Origin: Eleusine coracana subsp. coracana | Lineage: Eukaryota; Streptophyta; Magnoliopsida; Poales; Poaceae | Length of the DNA stretch: 64,000 nucleotides | NCBI GenBank assembly: GCA_032690845.1 | Contig: CM064424.1 | Span: 33,677,969 to 33,741,968, forward strand | Direction of reading: 5' to 3' | Shown: piece after piece, positions 34,801 through 44,031 of the stretch | Layout of the letters: every line of letters begins with the position of its first letter | How positions within the stretch are numbered: position 1 is the stretch's first letter | Notes under the pieces: generated by a model | Seen by the model: only the letters and a program-made list of their open reading frames with translations | The model's database searches: none | Told to the model about the DNA's origin: nothing | Translations under genes and position numbers: made by a program

Positions 34801-35296
34801 GGATGTTCTCAAGTGATGGTCCTTCCAGTTGATAAACAACTGGACTTTTTGATGGAGCAGCACTAAGGCAAAGTGTGTCTGGGCCATGCAAGGGAGAGTC
34901 CAAATGAACCACACGGGGCTCAATATCCAACATGGCTCTATGGGTTTTCATCCACATCATGCCAATAATTAGATAAATTTCTTGATAATGGAGCATGATA
35001 AAATCAATGGGGTAGATTCTCTGGTTGATTTCTAGTGGAGCTTTGCATACTATTTCATTAGCTAGAATTTGTCTAGCTGGAGATCGGAGAGTAAAGCACT
35101 GATTTATAGTGGTGGTGTGGAGATTATGTTTTTGCACACAAGTTCTGCTAATACAATTATGAGTAGCACCAAAATCAAAAAGAGTGAGAACAGGCTGGAG
35201 GTAAAGTGAGAGCATACCGGTCAGCATGGGGTCACCTTGAGGAATATCTTCAGCGTTGGTGTAGTTCACTTGGGCACCATGAGGCGTAGCATTCAC
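31895..35296 (-). pseudogene. pol: T2 pol: protease, RT, RNase H, integrase, chromodomain
   Basis: All parts are in one minus-strand frame. Protease lies near 35190 (TLFDFGATHNCIS, with Phe where Ser/Thr normally follows the catalytic Asp). RT spans 34675-33900 (FSKIDLRSSYHQIKI, catalytic FIDD in VVFIDDILIYS near 34240). RNase H spans 33800-33550 (FDIYCDASGTGLG). Integrase spans 33290-32600 (HSGSNKMYQDLKINFWW, CDTCQR, SMDFIVGLP, KDRGSQFVARFW, AADGQTERVN). A chromodomain-like end follows (TIKFYKVQWSNHSEDES near 32040). Stops near 34685, 33551, 32606 and 32375 mostly fall where CGA or TGG is conserved, consistent with C-to-T on one strand or the other. The natural end is at 31895. Confidence 0.92.
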
Positions 35297-36384
35297 ATTC
35301 TTGCTCTACGAAGGGTGCTGATTGTTGTTGTTGTTGTTGCGTCGGGGTGCTGTACACTCTCTGGCAAAGTGGCCGGTGCGACCACAGTTGTAGCACGGGT
35401 AGTTGCCTCCACGACTAACAGGCTGTGGGGCACGTGCATTCTGACTTCCCTGCTGCTGGTAGGGTGCATGGTACTGAGTGTGCTGCTGCTGCTGTTGTGG
35501 TGGACGGGGCGGGAAATACTGCTGCTGCTGAGGCCTCGGGCGCTGAAACTTCTGCTACGGGGACGTCCGGTACCACTGTCCAGATGGGGAAGTGTACATC
35601 AGGCGATACTTCGCCTGCGGGGCAGCAGAGGCACTAGCAGGGGCCTTCCTCTTGCGCTCATCTTCCTCAACTTGGCGCATGGCACTCTCTTGGACAATAG
35701 GAGCATTGACCAAATCATTGTATGTGCTAGTCGTCTACCAGGTCAGGCGCTCCTTTAGGGCGGCATTCATGCCACGCAGTAAAGCATACCTCTTCTTCTC
35801 CTCAGTGTTGACATACTCAGTGGCATACTGAGCAAGATGGTTGAACGTCTCAGAATACTAGAGGACATTCCTCCCTCCTTGTTTCAGATCCATGAACTCC
35901 TGAAACTTCCTCTGCACAGGACCGGCTGGAATGGAATGAGCTCGAAAGGCAGTCCGAAACTCATTCCACTCGACGCGGGTTACAACGGGTAGTGAAGCGA
36001 TGTAGTTCGCCCACCAGGCACCAGCATGGCCTTGGAGTTGCTGGGCGGCGAATAGCACCTTCTGGTGCTTAGTGCAGTCAAGCAGACCGAACTTAGACTC
36101 GGTCTGCCACAGCCAGTGGTCGGCATCTAGAGGCTCTCTGGCACGCTTGAAGGTAGGCGGGTGCGTACCCAGGAAGTCTGAGTAAGTGCACTGTCGGGGT
36201 TGGTTGTTGTTGCGGTTGCCCCATGGCCAGCCAAGTGGGATGTGATATCAACCACTCGGCAGAGCAACTCGGAGTCGTTCTGCTATCGGTTGAGCACGGC
36301 AGTCAAAACATCGGCCAACGAAGGCTGATTATTAGCTCCCTACTGAGAGCTCTCAGGGTCATCCTTATTCCGAGTTCGCACCAT
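35297..36384 (-). pseudogene. gag: T2 gag
   Basis: The start chosen is ATG at 36384 (MVRTRNKDDPESS). The core near 36058-35860 contains LQGHAGAWWANYIASL and FQEFMDLKQGG. A Gln/Pro-rich linker and a complete CCHC knuckle (CYNCGRTGHFAREC, near 35395-35355) follow, then an Asn run before protease. In-frame stops occur in the N-terminus (Gln codons to TAG) and core, and a frameshift separates the start from the core. Nucleocapsid role by family. Confidence 0.85.
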
Positions 36385-36616
36385 GCTACAATTTACATTC
36401 TACACATTAGTCATTTCTTAAAATTCTTCCATAGGACATATGTGTAAAAGTTTGCAAGGGTGCTCTAAGGTTTTAGGAAATGACAACCATTTTCACAAAT
36501 TATAGTTGGGTACATGGTTGTTAAAAAGATTAACATTACACTAATTCATCCATACATGCGTTGACGCCTAACTATGGTATTGCGGACACACTATGGCTCA
36601 TACATGACCAAATCAT

Positions 36617-37489
36617 CTACTCGTGGTCTATTACTATCGGTTCATTGGGTTCTAGTGGTTCCAATGGTTCTTCTAGCTCTCCTGGCTCCATCATCCCTAC
36701 ATCAACATTATCTGCTTCCTCCATCTCTTCATCCACTTGCTCTCCATACTCCATAGGGATCTCATCCCAGTTATCTATGATGGGGAGGTGGATAGCTTTG
36801 AAGGCGTCAAATTCAACTTGAAGCTCCTGCAATTCAGACTACATTATGTCTGCATCTCTAAGGGCTTGGTCACGCTCATCGATGATCATATCCAGGTCTT
36901 CATTCTTCGCTTGGATTTGCTGATTCAATTCTGCAATCTCCAGAATCTTAGCTTGCTTTTCTATTTCAGAAAGCCGAAGTGTGGCCCGAAACATGTCTAG
37001 CTGACGGTACAAGTTCTTGCATATGTCAAATAGGGAGAGTCCATAACACTCTACCATATTTAGCGCTGGACGATAAAGTGGGTGGTTTGGGTCGAAGACA
37101 AAATCCAGGTGACGGTTCCACTCAAGATCCTCCATATTATCAATTGGCAACAGGGTTACCGGTGTTCCGGTGACCTCATGCTTGCGGACTTCACAGAATA
37201 GAGTGAGGGCTTTGAAGGCAGCAACACTCCAAGTAGTGAGTAGGTCTACTCCAGAGACACTGATAGTCCATGTTTCCCATGCCAGTAGAAAGGAATAGAT
37301 GGTGGGTACTACGACATGGACTACACAGGAAGTGATTCCATTCTCTTCAATGGTCTTTCCAACATAGGTAGGAGGGATATCATGTCCATAACCCTGAGGG
37401 ACACTCCAAAAGAGTTGAGTCATCCCAGGGATGTCTAGACCGTCGGTGATTTCCCAACCTGGTGGAGCATGGAAATTGTTTTCAGTCAT
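36617..37489 (-). CDS. T2 ORF0: extra sense-strand frame upstream of gag, one internal stop
   Basis: A 290-codon minus-strand frame starts at ATG 37489 (MTENNFHAPPGWEITDGLDI) and ends at 36617, with one TAG at 36841-36839 where CAG is likely. The N-terminal two thirds looks globular with aromatic residues (SCVVHVVVPTIYSFLLAWET). A predicted coiled coil follows (LRLSEIEKQAKILEIAELNQ), and then an acidic Glu/Pro tail (EEMEEADNVDVGMMEPGELE). I recognise no catalytic motif. It lies 230 bp upstream of the gag start, in the same direction. Some rice elements of this group (RIRE3/RIRE8 type) were described with an orf0 before gag; I recall this rather than having searched it. Function unknown. Confidence 0.65.
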
Positions 37490-38765
37490 CTACAAGGGTG
37501 AAATCTGAATGAGTTAGAATCTTCCTTAAGGTAAGGTGCATTTCATGTACAACTACATGAAATACAGAAACAAATTTTTAATTCACATTTTCCAGTCTCA
37601 AGGGGCAATAATACGGAGATGGGTTTTCCAACAGATTTGGTCTTGACTGTGCAGCAGTCAGAAAATTGAGTATTGTGTCCAGAAACAAAATCTACAGAAC
37701 TGGTACTTGGCACCACGTTACAGTAGAATTTTATAGCTTTCCAGATTGTATTTGTACTCCCAAAAATTTCTAGTAAAACTGGACTTATGATTTTTTTTAT
37801 AAGTTCAGGCTGACAGACTTAATTTCTGGATGACAGGGGTCTAGTATTTCGGCTCTACTGGACAATGGAAAAATTATTAGAGGTCAGGTCCTACTGGAAA
37901 TGAAAATAGACTTCTAGGGATTTCTAGATTGGGTTCACACACCTCTAAATTCTAAGTGAAACTCCAGTTATGAATTTTGCAAGTTCAGGGATGTGCTGAA
38001 AACAGAAAGTTGACAGATTGTTATTATCTTAACAAATAGATTTAAGAGTTGAAATTTTCACTCAACAACTTGTAGATTTTTATTCATAGGTGGGTGAGTA
38101 AGGAGAGAACAAAATTTTAGTTAAGTTATAAGGAATGCATGATGCAAAATTCTCAATTTATTTACCTATCGTTCCTCACAACACACACTGATATTGCCGG
38201 TACTTAGCAGCACGAAAATTTGGTGACGACCCACACTCACCACGTAAGTCAATCTAAGTGTTGTACTAACAACACTAGTGTGCCTGCAGAGAAATGCATT
38301 GTAGAAATATTACATTAAATTAAAAGAAACTACGAAAATAAGGGTAGTTCCACAACGGTTCATGGAACGAACCGCCTTGCAAAACCACGGTCCTCGCAAG
38401 CGAACCAATGATCATAATCCTATCATGATGAGCATCACTAAGAAAAGTTGGCACGGTTTATGGAAGAAACCGTCTCGTGAAACCATAGCCCTCGCGAGTG
38501 AACTCTACGCTCCAACACTTGTCAAGGAGACAAAAATGAAAAATGTGGGCAACGATTCATGGAAGGAATCGTCCCGCAAAGCCACAGTCCTTGCAAGCGA
38601 ACTTTAAATGCAAAAAGAAAAAAATCAATTAAAATCCAACTCAAGCATAACCCGTTAGCATTGTCACCAACCCTAATAAATACTAGGGGCAATACTAACG
38701 TATCCTCACACGTAACATCGTAGTTTTTGAAAATACATTTTAATTGTTGTATTATCATGGACCAT
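37490..38765 (-). other. T2 leader between primer site and ORF0
   Basis: About 1.3 kb, non-coding. The half nearest ORF0 (37490-38250) is AT-rich and shows nothing clear. The half nearest the primer site contains an 8-bp perfect hairpin (38257-38276, loop ACTA) and a three-unit hairpin array (38354-38610). Confidence 0.7.
38354..38610 (-). repeat. Three tandem ~98-bp units with covarying hairpins in the T2 leader
   Basis: Units begin near 38354, 38452 and 38551. Each has a 6-bp stem and a 7-nt loop: arms 38356-38361/38369-38374, 38454-38459/38467-38472 and 38553-38558/38566-38571. The stems are CGGTTC/GAACCG, CGGTTT/AAACCG and CGATTC/GAATCG around ATGGAAC or ATGGAAG. Stem bases change in pairs while the loop stays nearly fixed. 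Downstream in each unit is a second, weaker stem (CTTGC/GCAAG in unit 1; G-U pairs on the minus, i.e. sense, strand in unit 3). Confidence 0.75.
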
Positions 38766-38778
38766 GGCTCTAATACCA
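38766..38778 (-). promoter_or_regulatory. T2 primer-binding site
   Basis: The minus strand reads TGGTATTAGAGCC 2 bp after the 5' LTR end. It matches the tRNA-Met site with one C-to-T change. Confidence 0.85.
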
Positions 38779-38780
38779 GA

Positions 38781-41700
38781 TGAGGCGCCCCTTCCCGGAG
38801 GATCGAGGTCCCGAAGGTGCTGATAACACAGACACTTGATAATACAATAATGATCCAATATTTAAGTTTAATTATTACATCAAAGTGCAGCAGAATTACA
38901 AGTTCATGAGGTTTCAAAAACAGCGGAAGCAAAATAACGATAAGAACTACGAGCTCGATGATACAACATAGTGATGATTCATGCTCGAGGAACCATCGCT
39001 CTTGCAGCACACAATAGTCACTGCGGTGGAAGGTCAGACTCCCAGTGGGCACTCCAACCCTCAGGGACTTGCACGTCCCAAGGCAACACATCTACAGGCA
39101 AATCTATCTCTTTAGTACCTAAAAACCACATAAGCATAAAGCCTGATTACTAATTACTCAGCAAGACTTACCCATCAAAACCTAGACATGCCATGGCTCT
39201 AATCGGTGGCTTGTTTGAAGGAACTCGCACTAAGCAACCTATTAGTTCTATCAAGTTTTATTTTTCAAGTTAAATGGGTTGAGCTGAAATGTAACTTTAG
39301 TTGCAACAATAATTAAACAATACATAAAGTAAGTACAACAATAGAGCATTAATAATAATCAGTAATAACCAATACAAATCCATATCCATAATATCATGTG
39401 CAACTACGTGATTGGCGCGGTGACCAAGCGGTACTCATTACTGTGAGGGACAGCAATTGCAATCGATTTACACCAGCTAGGAAAACCAGAAGTACACGAC
39501 ACATACGCACCAATTAAGGTCGTATATGACAACCTTTTGCAAGAAAAACCACCCACATCCTGCCCCGGGTGTGGTGACGTCGAGTGGGCATGCCGTCCTG
39601 CCAACAGTACTTCACGGTATGGACCACCCACCCTAGCAGCCGAGGGGTCATAAGACCAATGCACCTTAACTGTCCTTGATGTAAGCGACCTTTAATGCTA
39701 CATCGGTTTACTAGTGCCCATGAAACTAGCATGCATTCGGTACTATTCAAAACTTGATCAAGGGGCCGACCACGGACAGGTCCTTACGTGGGCAAGATAG
39801 GGCAACCGCAGTCAACACCCATGTGTTGCTGCAAACCTACACATGCATCATCCCTACCCGGCCATACATCAAAAGTAAACTTCTTTTATAAGTTCAATTT
39901 AGTGGTCAAACTATTCTATAGTAATAATTTCTACCAAGACTATTAATTACTAAGCATAGCAGTTTAGTACCAAGCCTACCAAGTTTCTAATAAAAGCAAT
40001 ATAAGTCATTTGGGTGACATGCAAGGTGGGTTCCATTCAACTCCTATGACCTAATGCAACAATTAAACATAGACACTAGTAGTGATATAAACTAGCAAAA
40101 CATTATAAAGAGGCTAATACAAACTAGGGCTTGCCTGGATCCATGCTAGTGTTAGCAACTACAGTCTCTTGCTCTTCAGGCTCTTGGTCCTGCTGGACGT
40201 CGGGCTCCTGCTCCTAAGTGTCGTTACCTATTGATGAACAATGGATACGGTATTATCACAACACCGTCACATGCAATGATATGATGGATGCATATTACAT
40301 TAGAGTTTTGATGCTAACAACCTTATTAACAAGTTCTCGAAGCCATATGCTTTAAAGAAAGAAATTAGAGTTTCATCATTTTATGTGTGTTAATTAGTTA
40401 GTTAGGGTTGTTATAGTTTTTAAGAACAAGTAAGCAATTAAAATAGTAAACAATTGATTCTGGACTTGAGTGATTTATCATGAACAGGGACATATATGAA
40501 TTGCATTTTTACCAAGTTATAGCCTCTGAATTGTATTATTCTATTTACTAGCATTTATGTAAGTCAAAGCATTATATAATTAATAGAGTATTATATACTA
40601 TAGAACTAACTTAACCAAAAATCAGGGTGGTGTATTAATAGGGAATAACAGTGTATGCAAAAGATTAGAATTGAATTCCATTCCTAGAATTATTAAGGAA
40701 TTAATTAGTGTTTACACAAGTTATTAATTAATTAAAATATATTGACAGAGACAGCTGGTTATCATTTTACTAAAATAAAGCACATTAGTATGAAGCTAAC
40801 AAAATTGGTTTGAGGTCATTTGGACTTAAAATGACTTTACTAAGCTTTTTAGAAGTTTAAGCCGTTTTCTGGAATTATTTTGGTTTTAATTTAAACATGT
40901 CAGCGCCACATGTGCGCCATGTAGGCTGCCAAATAGGCGCCAGCTCAGCTGCCAAGCAGCTGTGCCTGAGTGCGGCGGTGCGTGGTCGGGGCTTGCCGGA
41001 GGGCTCGCCGCTGGGCGCGTCGAGCGACAAAAGCTCGTCGCGATGGCATGGCTGAGCTCAGCACGTGAAGGCGAAGCTAGTGATGGTGATCGCGAGGTGG
41101 AAAACTCATCGGAAACAAGTCGGCGACAAGCGATGGCGGAAGCTTGAAGTTCGGCGACGTCGCGCTTTACGCTTGGGGCAGGAAAAGGTGTGCGGCTAGC
41201 TCCTAGAGCTTCACAGAGGCACGTCGGGGATCGGCATCGGGTCGTCGTCCACCAAAGAGGGCTGGAAGGTGGTGCTCGTCGGTGAGGCGGCTCAGGCACA
41301 GCGGCAGAGAGGGGGGGGGGGGGGGTCAGCCAGGGAAAGGAGACATGCCGACGATGTTGTGCACGGAAACAAGAGGGCAGCAAGTTAGGCACCAGTGTGT
41401 ATGAGTTGAGTATACGCACGAAGAGGAAGGAGGGTGTATGGCTCACCAGAAGGGAAGAATTTTGCGGTGGCACCAATGGAGCTTACTTGAAGTTCCCCCT
41501 TTAATCTTGGCCAAATTCCATCAGGCCGAGAGCAGTGGTGGTCAGCGATAGGCGTGGGAAGTAGACCGGTGTTCTTGTTCGATGTTTTGCAGTGCTGCCC
41601 TTGGCTGAGGGGCACTAGAGAGGGGGAAAGAGTTCGAGCACAAGCTCAGTGCTAATGGCCTGAGAATAGGGGATGCGGAACTGAGGGAAGGAAGGGGGTT

Positions 41701-42860
41701 TTATAGGTCGGGGTTGGTCACTTGGGGTGGCCACGGGCTCGCGGGGGTTTTGCGTGCTGGTTTGAGGGCTGCTGAGCTGTCGAGAGTCATTGGGCACGCA
41801 GAGACGGCAGTGCTCTGCCATGGCCATGGTGGCATTGGGTAGAGGGGAAGTGACGCACGAGCATGGCGGCTAGCGGCGTGCAGTGATGACCGAGTGAGCA
41901 GTTGCGAGGTGACAGAAGAGTTGTGCGCGGCTGCTCATGCCGTCAGAGGGCGGGGAGCGGCTGGCCGCGAGGAGACCGGTCGGCAACTTCCATGGCGGCG
42001 AGTCCCTATACGGTGAAAGCAACTCGCGACGTTGGCACTTAACGGCGTGCTGGCGAGCGGGGAAACAGCAGCGAGGCGACGGTGATGTGAAGGGGCGAGC
42101 TGTGCGCGCTAGTGTGGCTATGAGTTCCCAGGCAGCAGAGAAGGGTAGCAGCAGCCCACGTCGGGAACCATGGGTGCAGCACAGGCATGATGACTTCGGG
42201 CAGAGCAAAAGGAACTCCATCGCGTGGCGGCTAGTGGCCGAATGGCAGAGGCGAAGTCACGGCGGCCAGTGGCGAGGCGCGGAAGTGCAAGACCGAGTTC
42301 CGAGGGCGGCAGAGCGGGCGGCAAGGATTCACGCGGGCGCGCGCGCGGGCGGGACACGGGAGGAAGAAGACAAATTTTTGTAGAGGGGCCCTCCAGCTTT
42401 TGAAAAGTTCTGAAAAAGGTCCCTGGTTTTTAGTTTGTTTAATTTCCCTATGCTATAAGCCTCCAATTTGAATAAAATTTTATATTTGGGCTTTTAGAAC
42501 AATGGGGAATTTATTAGTGAAGTCTATCATGCCAGAAAAGAAATTATTTAGTTGGAATTAATAATTAAAGTTAAATCATTTTTAGGTTTAATTTATTTAT
42601 TTGATTGATTTCTTAATGGAATAAAAATCTGGTTTGTGGCCCAAAATTCTATTTTATTTTATTTTCATAATTCTGATGTAATTAATTGGCCTATGTTTTA
42701 TAGAAAGTTTTATTTGCTTTAAACTTTTGCTTGCAGGGATTTAACTTAGCTTTGAGGAAAATTCCATTTTAACTTGTCCCTATTATTTCATGCTTCTTAC
42801 TTGACCTAAAAATTTTGGCAATTTATGCTAGGCAAGAAAAAGAGACACCTGGATGTCACA
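38781..42860 (-). repeat. T2 5' LTR (4080 bp)
   Basis: Second copy of the T2 LTR with the same sub-structure: TATA at the complement of 41699-41705, acidic segment at 40127-40226, and a G run of 15 at 41311-41325 (11 in the other copy). It differs from the 3' copy by scattered substitutions and small indels. Confidence 0.92.
41699..41705 (-). promoter_or_regulatory. T2 5' LTR TATA box
   Basis: The complement reads TATAAAA in the 5' LTR of T2, in the same context as 30694-30700. Being in the 5' LTR, this is the copy expected to start the genomic transcript. Confidence 0.6.
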
Positions 42861-42865
42861 TCAAG

Positions 42866-43411
42866 TAAGAAACCCCTCTCAGGAGTTGTGATTTGTTGGA
42901 GGAGCTTGTCAATCACTTCATGTGGTGCAACCCTCCGAAGTCCTTTGAAAGAGTTTATCCTACACACAAGATCATAGATGCTTAAGAGAGTATCACAAAG
43001 ATCATCATTCGGATTTCTCACAAATTCACCAAGTTGAAAGATAAGATCCTGTTGGTGAGCTCGACGAAGATGCCAAAAACGATCTTGTGGTGGAGGAGGT
43101 GGAGGCGCCGGAGCCAAAGCCGCAAGATCAAATGATCGAGCGAGCATTGTTGTTGGTGCTCCCCCAACGCCAATGCTTGGTCCACCCAAAGTGCTTGGAG
43201 TTGAGCTTGGAATGGCACTTGAGGTAGAACTTGACGAAGCGCATAATGATAATCTTGGTGAAGGTCTTGCTCCGAAGGGGCTGTAGAAGGTGTTGCAAGG
43301 CAATCTTGTGGAGGGATCAAAGAAGTTTGAAGCTACTGCTTGTAGATGCTTCATTGTTTGCTTTGGAAGTCCTCTCCCCAGTCCAACTTCTGGTGATCTT
43401 CTCATCCTCAA
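42866..43411 (-). pseudogene. S2 gag-protease spacer, upstream part (unrecognised domain)
   Basis: A long open minus-strand frame with a Pro-rich start, then DRFWHLRRAHQQDLIFQLGE, DDLCDTLLSIYDLVCRINSF and LRRVAPHEVIDKLLQQITTP. Removing T2 and one TCAAG joins it without a stop to EEVVNRRHELSIV at 27772. Together they make about 270 codons between the gag helix and the protease. I do not recognise this fold in the usual Sirevirus gag-pol layout. An overlapping frame (43018-43320) reads less like protein. Confidence 0.55.
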
Positions 43412-43963
43412 AGAGCAGCTTAATCACGTCCTCGACGGAGAGACTCTTCTCCATGAGAAGGTCAAGGGTGACGTAGAAGATCTTGGTACTCGGGAGCAAG
43501 GAGAGAATCTTCTCAATTATCACAATCTTGGGGAGCTCGAAGGAAGTTGCTGCAATCTTGTCCACAATACCTCACAAGCGAATAAGAGAGTCAAGTCCTC
43601 ATTTTCATTAGCATGTAAAGCAAAGAACTCCTCAACAATAGAACTACTAGCATGATCAGTAGGAGACTCACAAACATCATCAATGCTAGTAGAGCAAGCA
43701 AGATCATGAGACACATCATTATCAATCATCATATTAGGCATACTAGTAGAGCAACCTATCAAGTCATTGCTAGAGGAATCTAGGCACTCACTAGTACAAG
43801 GCACATCCACACCATCATCACAATCATCATACACATGATTATCGGTAAAGGTATTGGCAAAGTCCACAAGAGTGTCCATCAACTCAACCGGAATCGTGGC
43901 ATTTAGGTAGATTTTAAAGCAATCCTTCCATGAGCCATGACCCGGCCCTGAATGGGATGACAT
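43317..43963 (-). pseudogene. gag: S2 gag fragments
   Basis: The frame from ATG 43963 (MSSHSGPGHGSWKDCFK) is open to 43520 with an acidic Ser/Asp-rich stretch. An overlapping frame at 43565-43317 carries a copia-gag-like helix (IEKILSLLPSTKIFYVTLDL then LSVEDVIKLLFEDEK). A frameshift therefore separates the two halves. The N-terminal core expected after the primer site is not recognisable and may be deleted. Confidence 0.6.
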
Positions 43964-44016
43964 CCCAACTCAATATGGTCACTACTCAAGGCGGATAAGC
44001 CTTATAGTGAGCACTT

Positions 44017-44029
44017 GGCTCTAATACCA
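44017..44029 (-). promoter_or_regulatory. S2 primer-binding site
   Basis: The minus strand reads TGGTATTAGAGCC next to the LTR end. Confidence 0.75.
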
Positions 44030-44031
44030 CA

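Larger units (their letters stand above)
27778..42860 (-). mobile_element. T2: complete 15.1 kb Tekay-like chromovirus
   Basis: Two LTRs (27778-31845, 4068 bp; 38781-42860, 4080 bp) share the TGAGGCGCCCC start and GG(G/A)TGTCACA end on the plus strand. The target duplication TCAAG is at 27773-27777 and 42861-42865. On the minus strand, right to left: 5' LTR, tRNA-Met-type primer site, 1.3 kb leader with a hairpin array, an extra frame (ORF0), gag, pol with chromodomain, purine tract, 3' LTR. It splits S2 between two codons of the gag-protease spacer. Gag-pol carries stops mostly explained by C-to-T change. Confidence 0.93.
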
